A stretch of DNA of 64,000 nucleotides. It comes from Nesterenkonia xinjiangensis. GTDB lineage: Bacteria > Actinomycetota > Actinomycetes > Actinomycetales > Micrococcaceae. Shown in pieces: positions 53,738-62,730 of the stretch. The DNA lies in contig NZ_JACCFY010000001.1 in the NCBI RefSeq assembly GCF_013410745.1, positions 1,860,001 through 1,924,000 of the forward strand, in the 5' to 3' direction. The position numbers and the translations under genes were made by a program. The notes beneath the pieces are model-generated. The model was not told where the DNA came from, did no database searches, and saw only the letters and a list, made by a program, of their open reading frames with translations. The stretch's first letter is position 1. Each line of letters begins with the position of its first letter.

Positions 53738-54442
53738 GTGGTGCATGCGGTGAGAGGTACGGGAGCCCATCGGCTCTCTGCGCGCCCACTGCCGCCGCTG
53801 ACCCGCCTCGCCCGCGGCTCAGGGGCCTCCCTGATCTCAGTGGGCGGAGCCGGCCTGGCCCATGTGGCCGCCGGGCATCATGCCCCGCATTGGGTGGTGG
53901 TCCTCCTCGCGCTGGCGGTGAGCACTCCGCTCGGCGTCGCTCTGACGTCAGTGCGGCACAGCCGGGTGCGCCTGGCGACGGCCGTGCTGCTGAGCCAAGC
54001 AGTGCTGCATGGCCTGTACGCACTGTTCCCCGCCCACTCCGGTCCCGGGACCAGCCTCAGCACCGGCGCCGCTTCCGGGGGAGGCCTCGCCGGTGCCCAC
54101 CCTGGAGACCGCGGAGACCTCACTCTCCTGGCCGCCGGGGAGCTGCAGGCCAGCCCTCACGGCACGCACGTCTCGGTGATGCCGGATGCGTCGATGGCTG
54201 CCGCTCATCTGCTGGCGGCCGTGATCACCTATGCGCTCCTGCGCCGAGGCGAGATCCTGATGACCTCGCTGCGAGAGCTGCTGGACGTCGCGCGGGTGCT
54301 CCTGCTGGTCGTCGTCGCACCTCTCGTCCCGGTCAGAACGGTGCGGCGCATGCCGCTCACCTTCGATCGTCCGCGGCTGGCGGATCAGTGGTCGGGCCGC
54401 AGCTCACGGACCCTGCGCGGTCCGCCGGCTCTGACTGCCTGA
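53738..54442 (+). CDS. multi-pass membrane protein paired with a PepSY protein
   Basis: A 234-residue protein with about four or five hydrophobic helices (LISVGGAGLAHVAAGHHAPHWVVVLLALAVSTPLG; VLLSQAVLHGLYALF; MAAAHLLAAVITYALL). It contains many His residues near membrane faces (AGHHAPHW, SPHGTHV). Proteins of this shape occur beside PepSY proteins in metal-related loci of actinobacteria, and a copper or iron link is inferred. GTG 53738 or 53741 follows GGGGAGG. Confidence 0.7.
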   Translation: MVHAVRGTGAHRLSARPLPPLTRLARGSGASLISVGGAGLAHVAAGHHAPHWVVVLLALAVSTPLGVALTSVRHSRVRLATAVLLSQAVLHGLYALFPAHSGPGTSLSTGAASGGGLAGAHPGDRGDLTLLAAGELQASPHGTHVSVMPDASMAAAHLLAAVITYALLRRGEILMTSLRELLDVARVLLLVVVAPLVPVRTVRRMPLTFDRPRLADQWSGRSSRTLRGPPALTA

Positions 54443-54668
54443 CACGTTCATGGTGCGCCTCCAGATGGCAGCACCTGCCTGTGAGCCCGCCTGGCCAGGG
54501 CGCATGCGCGTGATGAACCGGACGTCCAGCCGGTGGCCCAGCTCGGGCACCGGCTGATCGAGCGGTCCCCGCTCACCGTCGCGTTCATTCGCCGTGCCCT
54601 GAGAAGCCCCTGTCACGAGGCGGCCACAGCTCTGACTGACCCGATCGACGTTCTTCCTGGAGACAGAC

Positions 54669-56153
54669 ATGACATTGACGACTGAGAACCCGGAGACGGC
54701 GCGTCCTCCGGTCGGTGCGACGCGCGGCTGGCTGCCAGCCATGCTGCGCCGCCTCCATTTCTACGCCGGAGTGCTGGTCGGCCCTTTCATCCTGGTCGCC
54801 GCGGCGACCGGAGCGCTGTACGCCTTCTCCCCTCAGCTGGAACGGGCCCTCTATGCGGACCTGCTGGAGGCGCCGTCGTCCGAGACCGCCCTGCCGCTGG
54901 CGGATCAGGTGGAGGCCGCTGTGCAGTCGGTGGGCGGCGATGTGGTCCCGACGGTGGTGCGGCCAGCCCCGGAGCCCGGCGACACCACTCGCGTGATGTT
55001 CACCCTGGATGAGGAGGCCCAGATCCACGGATCAGAGCTGCTGGCGGTGTTCGTGGACCCGGGCACCGCCGAGGTTCTGGGGCAGGACCAGGTCTATGGC
55101 ACCAGCGGCTCGTTGCCACTGCGCACGGACATCGCTCAGGCGCATCGGCACATGTTCCTGGGTGACTGGGGTCGGCTGTACAGCGAGCTCGCGGCCTCCT
55201 GGCTCGGCGTCGTCGTGCTCGCCGGGGTGAGCCTCTGGGCGGTGCGGTGGAGTCGGCTGCGAGCCTCACGCCGTTCGGCCCGGGGACTGCTGGTTCCCCA
55301 GGGTGGGGAGCGCGGGTACCGTCGGACGCGCTCCTGGCACGCAGCGCTGGGGATCTGGATCGCGGCGGGTGGGCTCTTCCTGGCCGCGACCGGTATCACC
55401 TGGTCCACCTATGGGGGGTCGAACGTGACGGACCTGCGTCAGGCACTGAGCTGGGAGACCCCCTCGGTGCAGACGGACCTCGGCGACGCGGCCCACGCCG
55501 AGGACGAACATGCGGGGCATGAGCACCATGGCGGCGATCACGGTGCATCGGATGAGACCGACGTCGACCCTGCCGCGATCGACGAGGTGCTGCAGGCAGG
55601 ACGGGATGCCGGGTTCACCTCGACCCGGCTGGAGATCATCCTGCCCAGCGAGGCGGACCAGGCCTGGACCATCCAGGACGTGAGCATGCGTGCCCCGGCT
55701 CCGGAGGTGTTCTCCGTGGCGGTGGACCCCGATTCGGTGAGCGCCACCGATGTGCTGCGATTCGAGGACTATCCGTTCATGGCGCAGCTGGCCCAGTGGG
55801 GCATCTGGCTGCACATGGGCACGCTGTTCGGACTGGCGAATCAGGCCCTGCTGTTCGGGCTCTCCACGGGGCTGGCGCTGATGGTGATCTGGGGCTACGT
55901 GATGTGGTGGCAGCGACGACCCCGGCATGGCGGGCGGGCCATGGGCCCGGCGCCTGCTCCCGGGGCGCTGAGGCGGGCTCCCTGGTGGGGTGTGCTCCTC
56001 ACCGTGGGGTCGGCGGCGCTGGTCGCCTGGTTCCTGCCGGTGCTGGGGGTGAGCCTGGTGGCGTTTGTGATCGGGGACGTGCTCTGGCAGGCGCATCTGC
56101 GCCGACGGTCCCGCCAGGAAGTGGACAGGCGGGAACCATCGGTGAGGGAGTGA
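54669..56153 (+). CDS. PepSY-associated transmembrane protein (PiuB-like)
   Basis: A 494-residue protein with the four-helix PepSY_TM architecture: LHFYAGVLVGPFILVAAATGALYAF, two extracytoplasmic PepSY regions, SWHAALGIWIAAGGLFLAATGITWSTYGG, and a terminal helix pair near GLALMVIWGYVMWWQRRP. A His/Asp/Glu-rich loop (HAEDEHAGHEHHGGDHG, about residues 276-293) is a likely metal-binding segment. A role in iron or copper uptake or reduction is inferred. GGAG precedes ATG 54669. Confidence 0.88.
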   Translation: MTLTTENPETARPPVGATRGWLPAMLRRLHFYAGVLVGPFILVAAATGALYAFSPQLERALYADLLEAPSSETALPLADQVEAAVQSVGGDVVPTVVRPAPEPGDTTRVMFTLDEEAQIHGSELLAVFVDPGTAEVLGQDQVYGTSGSLPLRTDIAQAHRHMFLGDWGRLYSELAASWLGVVVLAGVSLWAVRWSRLRASRRSARGLLVPQGGERGYRRTRSWHAALGIWIAAGGLFLAATGITWSTYGGSNVTDLRQALSWETPSVQTDLGDAAHAEDEHAGHEHHGGDHGASDETDVDPAAIDEVLQAGRDAGFTSTRLEIILPSEADQAWTIQDVSMRAPAPEVFSVAVDPDSVSATDVLRFEDYPFMAQLAQWGIWLHMGTLFGLANQALLFGLSTGLALMVIWGYVMWWQRRPRHGGRAMGPAPAPGALRRAPWWGVLLTVGSAALVAWFLPVLGVSLVAFVIGDVLWQAHLRRRSRQEVDRREPSVRE

Positions 56154-56265
56154 GCGGGGACGAGTGATCTGCGGCGCCGTCGGCAAAGATCTGCGCAGCG
56201 CGCATCGGAGGGATTGTGACTATCGTTGGATCTGCCACCGAACTTACGGTCAGGGGGTACTTCAA

Positions 56266-56463
56266 TTGACACGAGCAGACCGGACATTCGTGGCCTGGCT
56301 GGTCGGCCTGGTCGTGTCGACGGTAGTTCTGATGTTTCTCGTCGTCACGCTGTTCACTTCGTATGACCCTTGGGTGCTGCTCGCCTCCCTGGTCACGGGT
56401 GCCCTATACGTGACCTGCATGGCGGGGATGTGGATGACTAGGCCTTCGCTGAGGTCGAGTTAG
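56266..56463 (+). CDS. small two-helix membrane protein
   Basis: A 65-residue hypothetical from TTG 56266 (LTRADRTF...). Two hydrophobic helices (FVAWLVGLVVSTVVLMFLVV and PWVLLASLVTGALYVTCMAG) are connected by a short loop. CAGGGGG lies about 11 nt upstream. The frame could extend upstream to 56164, but that part is polar and unlikely. Base composition is lower-GC than its neighbours. Function is unknown. Confidence 0.45.
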   Translation: MTRADRTFVAWLVGLVVSTVVLMFLVVTLFTSYDPWVLLASLVTGALYVTCMAGMWMTRPSLRSS

Positions 56464-56522
56464 TGCAGCTCCGAGCCAGGCCGCGTACGAACGTCCTGGA
56501 TTGAACCCGCGGCTCTCTGACC

Positions 56523-57377
56523 TCAGCCCAGCGAACGGGCCCAGCGGCTGAGGAACTCGGCGCCGGCGTCGTCATGGATGGCGCCGGTGTCCGAGGTCAG
56601 CACCGGGTGGGCGGTCTCGGGGACACCGTCTGCCGGGCGGACGTCCACGTGGCTGACTTGGTGGCCGCGCTCATGCAGCCAGGATGCCATCGCGTAGTCG
56701 GTGCGGGAATCGCCCATGGTGAACCAGGACTGCGGGGTGATGCCGCGAGCGCTGAGCAGTTCGAGGGCGCGGGCCGCACCCAGGTCCTTGCCGAGGCGTT
56801 CGTGCTCCACATCTGTGGAGATGATGGTCGGATCGATGCGCACCTGGTCGACGTCGTGCTTGTCCAGCAGGAGCGGGATGGCGGCGTCGAAGTCCGGCTG
56901 GACCGCCAGGTAGTCGTCATTGTCGACGTCGGTCCGCTGTTCCACGGAGATCATCGCTCGCTTGGTCTCGTCGAAGAACATGTGCCCGCTGAACCGCTCG
57001 ACCACCATGTCGCGGACCTCATCGCCCAGGGCGGTGGGCAGCCGCAGCTCCTCGTCGATGTGGATCTCGCCCAGGCCCTCCGGGGTGACCTCGGCCCACA
57101 CCGCGCCCTTCTCGCTGATGGTGAAGACGGGCGTGCCGTGCCGGAGCCCGGCCTCGCGCAGGGGTGGGACCACCTGCTGGGCGATGAAGTCGTCGGACCG
57201 GCCGGTGTTGAAGATGACCGGGATGCCCTGGTTCGCCATGTCGGCCAGATCCTGGGCGATGGAGGCGATCGCCACGGTGCGGGAGACCGGGGAGGCGATG
57301 GGACCATCCACATCCAGCAGCAGCCCGAAGGCGGGCTCGGCGACGACGGCAGGGGAGGGTGCGGTGGAGGTGGTCAT
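56523..57377 (-). CDS. HAD-superfamily phosphatase
   Basis: A 284-residue Cof-like or sucrose-phosphatase-like HAD hydrolase. Motif I is LLLDVDGPIA, with the nucleophile Asp and the general acid Asp two residues on. Motif II is IFNTGRS, and motif III/IV is WFTMGDSRTDYAMASWL. The cap segment is in the middle. The substrate is unknown. ATG 57377 is preceded by a plausible site and begins MTTSTAPSP; the ORF upstream to 57470 is not needed. Confidence 0.85.
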   Translation of the reverse strand: MTTSTAPSPAVVAEPAFGLLLDVDGPIASPVSRTVAIASIAQDLADMANQGIPVIFNTGRSDDFIAQQVVPPLREAGLRHGTPVFTISEKGAVWAEVTPEGLGEIHIDEELRLPTALGDEVRDMVVERFSGHMFFDETKRAMISVEQRTDVDNDDYLAVQPDFDAAIPLLLDKHDVDQVRIDPTIISTDVEHERLGKDLGAARALELLSARGITPQSWFTMGDSRTDYAMASWLHERGHQVSHVDVRPADGVPETAHPVLTSDTGAIHDDAGAEFLSRWARSLG

Positions 57378-57621
57378 GACTCCAGTATCGGGGATCACGG
57401 CGCGCTCAGCAGTGGTGGCGCTCACGCTGTGCGGGTTCGGTGGAGCGGGGCTGCGGTGTGACAGATCCATGGTGTGGAGCTGACCAGCGACGACGGCGGC
57501 GGCAGTGTCCGTGGTGGTGTCACCTGAGCGGCCGGGATTTCTGTGAGTGGGTCTACGGTTATATCCTGGTGTGGTCGTCTGCGGCGCCTACCGGGTGTTG
57601 CGGAGCGGCAGAACTGCATAC

Positions 57622-57694
57622 GGGGCTATAGCTCAGCTGGTAGAGCGCGTCGTTCGCATCGACGAGGTCAGGGGTTCGACTCCCCTTAGCTCCA
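57622..57694 (+). tRNA. tRNA-Ala (CGC)
   Basis: A 73 nt cloverleaf with acceptor GGGGCTA/TAGCTCC, anticodon stem CGTCG/CGACG with loop TTCGCAT giving anticodon CGC, T-arm GTTCGACTC and discriminator A. CCA is not encoded. Confidence 0.95.
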
Positions 57695-57708
57695 CAACTG
57701 AAGACGTC

Positions 57709-57744
57709 CGAACCCTGCCCCGCGGCGACGCCGGGCAGGGTTCG
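57709..57744 (+). terminator. terminator after tRNA-Ala
   Basis: CGAACCCTGCCC and GGGCAGGGTTCG form a perfect 12 bp stem around a 12 nt loop. Confidence 0.85.
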
Positions 57745-58297
57745 TCCGTTGCGGGTGCGTCCTCCTCGAGCTCTTCGGCCTCGATCCCCGAACCTCGGGC
57801 TGCCCTTCTTCGGGGGTTGCCTACCCTTCCGCTCTGAGGCCGCGGAACGTACGCTGTCGCCTGCGACCAACCGCGATCCGACGGACGGTGGCCAGACAAT
57901 CGAGATGGCAGCAGGTACAGGTCCGGTGCCCCACTCCGCCGAACCTTTCTCCGGAGCGATCGAGAACATGTGGCTCCAGGTCGGCACGGCGTGGTCCCAT
58001 TCCAGCCCCTACCGATTCGCGCCCGGTTCGGAGACTGTTCGAGGGCCCGCAACGGGCCGGGACACCCGTTCGAGCGGACCGATGGCTGCCCGTGCGACGC
58101 CTTAGTCGATCTGACGCGGAACGATCTTCGATCGTGTTCTCGCCGAGTATGGCCGCAGGCCTGTGAACCCAGCGGCGTGTCTATGTCAGGGTGGGTGAAC
58201 TGGCGGTGCGGTCGTTCAGAAGTGTCCCCACGCACTGCATACTGTCGGAGTCGTCTGACTGACCCTGACAAGAACTGGAACGGGAGGCGGAGAGCAA
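57745..58297. other. 553 bp without a convincing gene
   Basis: Several short open frames exist, but none has a good start, a ribosome-binding site and a sensible composition together. The stretch ends with GGGAGGCGGAGAG, the ribosome-binding region of the next gene. I see no repeat of the tRNA 3' end here that would mark an integrated element. Confidence 0.6.
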
Positions 58298-58873
58298 GTG
58301 GAGGTTGATCACTCTTCGAAGGGTCAGTGTGTTGTCATCATCGGGGGCACCGGGATGCTCAGGCCAGCCGTACGGACTCTCATGGAGCGGGGAATCTCCG
58401 TCGTAGTGGTGGCCCGCCGTCCCCTCCGCGGCGTCGCACCGCAGGTCAACGGAGGGGCATACATACCCGTCGAGGGAGAGTGGAGCGCACCTCAGTCGTT
58501 GGCTGAAGCGGTTCGTGATGCGCTTGACGACCGAGGAATCTCGCGCTCGAAAGTCTGCGGCGCGATCATCTGGGTGCACTCGCCGCACCGCCAGAGCGTC
58601 CTGGACGAGCTCAATCGCGTATTGAATCCCGACGCCCGGGTCTTGCAGCTTTGGGGAAGCGCAGCTCAAGACCCCCGTGAGGTCATGGACAATGAAGACC
58701 GTTCAGGCAGGCGCTGGAGAATGCGCCATCTGTTCCTCGGCTACCACCGTGACAGCGGTGGATCGCGATGGCTTACAGATGGTGAGATCTCGCGCGCGAC
58801 CGTGCTCGCCTGGGACAGCGGGAGCGAGTACGCCAGCGCCGGTCAACTCGACCCCTGGGAGCTCCGTCCCTGA
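58298..58873 (+). CDS. Rossmann-fold SDR-like protein
   Basis: A 191-residue protein beginning with a nucleotide-binding fold, VVIIGGTGMLRPAVRTLMERGISVVVVARRP, and later AIIWVHSPHRQSVLDELNRVL and VLQLWGSAAQDP. It resembles the small atypical short-chain dehydrogenase-like family with a GGTGM motif. No catalytic YxxxK is visible, so reductase activity is doubtful. GTG 58298 has a very good GGAGG-type site upstream. GC content is lower than in flanking genes, and it neighbours a decayed metal island, so it may be acquired. Confidence 0.7.
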   Translation: MEVDHSSKGQCVVIIGGTGMLRPAVRTLMERGISVVVVARRPLRGVAPQVNGGAYIPVEGEWSAPQSLAEAVRDALDDRGISRSKVCGAIIWVHSPHRQSVLDELNRVLNPDARVLQLWGSAAQDPREVMDNEDRSGRRWRMRHLFLGYHRDSGGSRWLTDGEISRATVLAWDSGSEYASAGQLDPWELRP

Positions 58874-58933
58874 GTGAACCGCATGTAGGTCTTGTGGTGG
58901 CCGGCCTGGGGCTGGCTGGCAGGGTTGGTGTTG

Positions 58934-61165
58934 TCACCTGATCCCAGGCGTGACCCTTGAATCGCCTGACCTCCCCGGAGTGTCTTTCCCAGGATCTGTC
59001 CGTCTGGCTTCGGGAGTCAGATCGAGGCGCCGCAATAGCTGAGCGTTGAGGGCGACGACGACGGTGGAGACCGACATCAGGATTGCGCCGATGCTCATGG
59101 GTAGGACGAAACCGATCGGTGCCAGGACCCCGGCGGCCAAGGGGACAGCGGCAAGGTTGTAGCCGGCGGCCCACCACAGGTTCTGCTTCATCTTGCGGTA
59201 GCTCGCGCTGGAGAGTTCGAAGACTGAAAGGACCGAGCGTGGGTCAGAGGAGGCCAGGATGACTCCGGCGGAGCCGATGGCGACGTCGGTACCGGCACCG
59301 ATCGCAATGCCGACGTCGGCCTGGGCCAGGGCGGGGGCGTCGTTGACACCGTCGCCGACCATGGCTACCTTGCGACCCTCGTCCTGAAGCTCGGCGACCT
59401 TGGCCGCTTTGTCTTCGGGTCGCACACCGGCGAAGACCCGGTCGATCCCGAGGTCCTTGGCGACGGTGTCGGCCACGGCTTGGGCGTCGCCGGTGATCAT
59501 CACCACCTGCACGCCGCGGGCGTGAAGAGCGTCGACGGCGTCGCGGGATTCGGGGCGGATCTCATCGGCCAGCCGCAGGGCACCGATGACGTCCCCGTCG
59601 GCCAGGACGTGCAGGATGATCGCGCCCTCCTCGCGCCAGGCCTCGGCGACGCCCAGCTCGTCACGGTCGTGCTGTTCGAGCAGGTAGGGGCCTCCCACTG
59701 CGACCACCGTGCCGGATCCGTCGGAGGTGACAGTGGCCTTGACCCCGACTGCGGGAGAGGACGAGAAGTCCCCGGCCTTGGGCACGGAGAGGTCCTTATC
59801 GCGCGCGGCTCTGACGATCGCCCGGGCGAGCGGGTGCTCGCTGTCGGATTCGGCGGCAGCCGCCAATGCGAGGATCTCGTCGGCGTCACGGCTGCCCGCA
59901 GGGTCGACAGCGGTGACGGTGGGCTCGCCCTTGGTCAAAGTGCCGGTCTTGTCGAACAGCACCGAATCGACTGTCCGCATGGATTCAAGCGCGAGCCGGT
60001 CTTTGACGAGGACGCCGCCGCGGGCGGCGCGTTCGGTGGCGATAGACACCACGAGTGGGATCGCCAGGCCCAGGGCGTGCGGGCAGGCGATGACCAGGAC
60101 GGTGATCGTGCGCACCACCGCGGCATCAGGCACGCCCAGCAAGGCCCAGACGATCGCGGTGATCGCCGCCGCGCCCAGGGCGAACCAGAACAGCCAGGCG
60201 GCCGCGGTATCGGCGATCCGCTGCGCCCGGGAGGAGGATGCTTGGGCGTCTGTGACGAGCTTCTGGATGCCGGCCAGGGCTGTGTCCTGACCGATCGCGG
60301 TGACCTCGACCCGCACCCCGGAGTCGGTCGCGACGGTCCCGGCGACGACGTGATCGCCGCTCTCGCGGCGGACGGGCTTGGACTCGCCGGTGACCATGGA
60401 TTCATCCATGCTGGCGGAGCCGTCGACGATCTTCCCGTCGGCGGGGACCGAGGATCCAGGACGGACGATCACAACATCTCCGACCGCCAGGTCGGCCGGG
60501 GCGACCTTAATCACGCCATCACCCTCGACCTTCTCGGCCTCATCCGGCAGGAGAGCGGCCAGGGAGTCCAGCGCGGAAGTGGTCTGGGCCAGGGAGCGCA
60601 TCTCGATCCAGTGGCCCAGTAGCATGATGACGACCAGCAGCGCCAGCTCCCACCAGAAGTTCAGCTCATGGTCCAGGATGTGCAGGGACGCGCCCCAGGA
60701 GGCGATGAAAGCCACTGTGATGGCCAGCCCGATCAGCAGCATCATGCCGGGCTTGCGGGAGCGGATCTCGTCAATCGCTCCGGTCAGGAACGGCCAGCCG
60801 CCCCAGAAGTAGATGACAGTGCCCAGGATCGGAGAGACCCACCACACCCACTCGGCCTTGGGTAGCTGGTATCCGACCAGGTGGGCGAACATCTCGTTGA
60901 ACCCAACCACCGGGATGGCCAAGATGAGCATGATCCAGAACAGCCGGCGGAACTGGCCCACGTGATCACCATGCCCGCTGTGGCCTCCATGACCGGCATG
61001 GGCATCGTGCCCACTGTGCCCGTGATGATCGTCATGCCCGGGCGCGTGCTCGTTGTGAGCGCTGTGCTCGCCGCCTGGCCCGTGGCGGGTGTGGTCAGAG
61101 TCAGCGGCGAATTCTCTCGTGCTGTGGCCTGAACGGCCGGAATGGTCTCGGTGGTGGTTGGTCAT
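58934..61165 (-). CDS. copB: CopB-type copper-translocating P-type ATPase
   Basis: A 743-residue class IB ATPase that exports copper (or silver). It has a long His-rich N-terminus of about 75 residues (HDDHHGHSGHDAHAGHGGH) instead of a CxxC domain. The actuator motif is MVTGES, the membrane metal motif CPH marks the CopB subclass, and the phosphorylation site is DKTGTLTKGEP, followed by the hinge MVGDGVNDAPALAQADVGIAIG. It is the last gene of the operon behind the CsoR-like operator. Confidence 0.95.
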   Translation of the reverse strand: MTNHHRDHSGRSGHSTREFAADSDHTRHGPGGEHSAHNEHAPGHDDHHGHSGHDAHAGHGGHSGHGDHVGQFRRLFWIMLILAIPVVGFNEMFAHLVGYQLPKAEWVWWVSPILGTVIYFWGGWPFLTGAIDEIRSRKPGMMLLIGLAITVAFIASWGASLHILDHELNFWWELALLVVIMLLGHWIEMRSLAQTTSALDSLAALLPDEAEKVEGDGVIKVAPADLAVGDVVIVRPGSSVPADGKIVDGSASMDESMVTGESKPVRRESGDHVVAGTVATDSGVRVEVTAIGQDTALAGIQKLVTDAQASSSRAQRIADTAAAWLFWFALGAAAITAIVWALLGVPDAAVVRTITVLVIACPHALGLAIPLVVSIATERAARGGVLVKDRLALESMRTVDSVLFDKTGTLTKGEPTVTAVDPAGSRDADEILALAAAAESDSEHPLARAIVRAARDKDLSVPKAGDFSSSPAVGVKATVTSDGSGTVVAVGGPYLLEQHDRDELGVAEAWREEGAIILHVLADGDVIGALRLADEIRPESRDAVDALHARGVQVVMITGDAQAVADTVAKDLGIDRVFAGVRPEDKAAKVAELQDEGRKVAMVGDGVNDAPALAQADVGIAIGAGTDVAIGSAGVILASSDPRSVLSVFELSSASYRKMKQNLWWAAGYNLAAVPLAAGVLAPIGFVLPMSIGAILMSVSTVVVALNAQLLRRLDLTPEARRTDPGKDTPGRSGDSRVTPGIR

Positions 61166-61230
61166 GCTCTACTCGGCTTCCTGGTGTGCTTCGCTCCGGA
61201 GGCGGGGCGCTGCGTTGGGATGAGGGTCGA

Positions 61231-61857
61231 TCAGAGCGAAGGATCGATCTCGCTCTCGGTGACCCACTTGTGATTGGTCATCGCCATCCCGTCGGATTCG
61301 AAATCGACGACGTACACGGTCTCCTGAGTCGAGGAGGCGATGGTGGCGGTGGCACCGTCCATCCCGCTCATGTGCTCCGCACCCAAGGTCACCTCGGTCC
61401 CATCGGCCAGGCGCTCCTGACCGACGTTCTGAAGCTCTTCGTGGACGACCCACCGATGGTCGAGGACCGGGTCACCGCCGGTGGTGGGGGTGTAGTTCAC
61501 GGCGTAGGTGTAGGTGTCATAGGCACCGACTATGGTGGCGGTGGCGCCGTCCATGCCGGACATGTGGTCCGCGGTGAGCACCGCCTCGCTGCCGACAGGG
61601 TAGAGCGGGTCTGTTGCCTCGCTCATGCCCTGAGGCACCGGTCCACCATCGACGGGGTGGTCATGGCCATCATGGTCCTGACCAGCCTCGCCCTCAGTCG
61701 CAGTGTCGTCCGTGGTGTCGCCGTTGTCGCCGTTGTCGTGGTTGCCGTGATCCTGGGCGCCGGTGCTCTCATTGGTGTTGTCGCTGGCGCAGCCTGCCAG
61801 GACCAGCGTCGCGGTCAGCGCGCCGGCGGCCAAGGTTGTGGTGAGTGTTCGGGTCAT
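61231..61857 (-). CDS. YdhK-family (DUF1541) lipoprotein
   Basis: A 208-residue lipoprotein: lipobox VLAGC with Cys23, an acidic His/Asp-rich spacer (DHGNHDNGDNGD; DHDGHDHP), then two tandem DUF1541 repeats. Each repeat has TADHMSGMDGATATI or GAEHMSGMDGATATI and a closing HRWV or NHKWVTESEID. The Met/His-rich motifs suggest copper binding outside the membrane. ATG 61857 starts the signal peptide. It is 65 bp upstream of copB, in the same operon. Confidence 0.92.
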   Translation of the reverse strand: MTRTLTTTLAAGALTATLVLAGCASDNTNESTGAQDHGNHDNGDNGDTTDDTATEGEAGQDHDGHDHPVDGGPVPQGMSEATDPLYPVGSEAVLTADHMSGMDGATATIVGAYDTYTYAVNYTPTTGGDPVLDHRWVVHEELQNVGQERLADGTEVTLGAEHMSGMDGATATIASSTQETVYVVDFESDGMAMTNHKWVTESEIDPSL

Positions 61858-62083
61858 GAGTGGTGTCCTTTCTGGGGTGTCGCGGGTGACGTCAGAATGG
61901 GAGCGAAACCGCGCTCGCGCAGGCGGCGGGTCAGGAAGCATCCGCGTACCGGTCGGGGTCGGCGTCGACCCACCAGTCGAGGTGTTCAGGTCCGGACCGA
62001 CTCCTTCGTCTGGTTCTGAATGTCGGTGGGGTTGGTCGAGTCCGTGACAGAAGGGGCGGCGTGGGCAGCGCGGCCGGAGTGGG

Positions 62084-62428
62084 CATCTGCGCCAGCTGAG
62101 TGTCCGAACCGATGCGGGTGGCCCTCACGACTATCCGGTCGCCAGCGTGCACGGGGGCACCGGTGACGGCATCGCCGTCGGTGGCGATCTTCTCACCGGG
62201 CCGGACCACGAACTCATCCCCGACCGTCAGCTCCTCGATTGACATGCGCTCCTCGGCACTCTTGCCGCCCGGGCCATCGCGCAGAACGGGAAACTCTTTC
62301 GGCCCGAGTTCCAGCAGTGCACGCAGCGCGGCGCCGGTCTCACGCGTGGAGCGCCTCACGAAGTAGCGGCCCAGCAGAATGAAGGGGATGAACCCGGCTG
62401 CGATTGCCATGACCCACAACTCCTTCAT
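62084..62428 (-). pseudogene. remnant of a CopA-type copper ATPase
   Basis: About 115 codons match the middle of CopA-type ATPases (FILLGRYFVRRSTRETGAALRALLELGPKEFPVLRDG...RPGEKIATDG). At about 62175 the sequence jumps from IATDG directly to DAVTGAPVHAGDRIVVRATRIG, skipping roughly 25 residues that include the essential TGES loop. Homology ends at TQLAQM. The N-terminal metal domains, first helices and whole catalytic part are absent. The frame stays open to 61931 with unrelated sequence. It still directly follows the CsoR-like operator. Confidence 0.8.
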
Positions 62429-62450
62429 CTATGTGCGACTCCTACGACAT

Positions 62451-62469
62451 TATACCCCAAGGGGGTATA
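62451..62469. promoter_or_regulatory. CsoR-like copper operator
   Basis: TATACCCC-AAG-GGGGTATA is a perfect dyad of the CsoR type (consensus around TACCC...GGGTA) located 23 bp before the copper operon. No csoR gene lies in this window. Confidence 0.8.
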
Positions 62470-62471
62470 TC

Positions 62472-62642
62472 TCAACCTGAAGCGGTGTCCTCGACTTCAA
62501 CGAGTTCGCGGTCCGCTCCGGTGGACCTCACGTGACGTAGCCGGGTGGCCGCGATGAGCGCTGCCAGGGCAGCAATGACGGCCGAGGCGATCGCTGCCGG
62601 GTTCAATCCGGCGCTGAACGCCGTCTGGGTCGCGGCGAAGCC
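62472..62642 (-). pseudogene. C-terminal remnant of an MFS (DHA2-type) efflux protein
   Basis: A 56-codon open stretch without a start codon, closed upstream by an in-frame TAA at 62645-62643. It reads TAFSAGLNPAAIASAVIAALAALIAATRLR followed by a polar tail ending TASG. This is the typical last helix and tail of 14-helix drug exporters. It lies just upstream of the copper operator and on the same strand. Confidence 0.55.
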
Positions 62643-62730
62643 TTACTCGCAGAGCGGTCAGGGCATCAGCTGAACCTCCACCAGACCAGCCCCTGGTAGC
62701 TTGGCCTCACATCCCCTCAGAGGAGTCGCC

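Noticed and set aside
57559-57987. Minus-strand open frame across tRNA-Ala
   Set aside because: Same artefact: CGAKGSRTPDLVDAN is the reverse strand of the tRNA and its terminator.
57622-62700. Integrated element using tRNA-Ala as attachment site
   Set aside because: I found no integrase and no second copy of the tRNA 3' end to the right; the decayed copper region may still be foreign, but the boundary is not supported.
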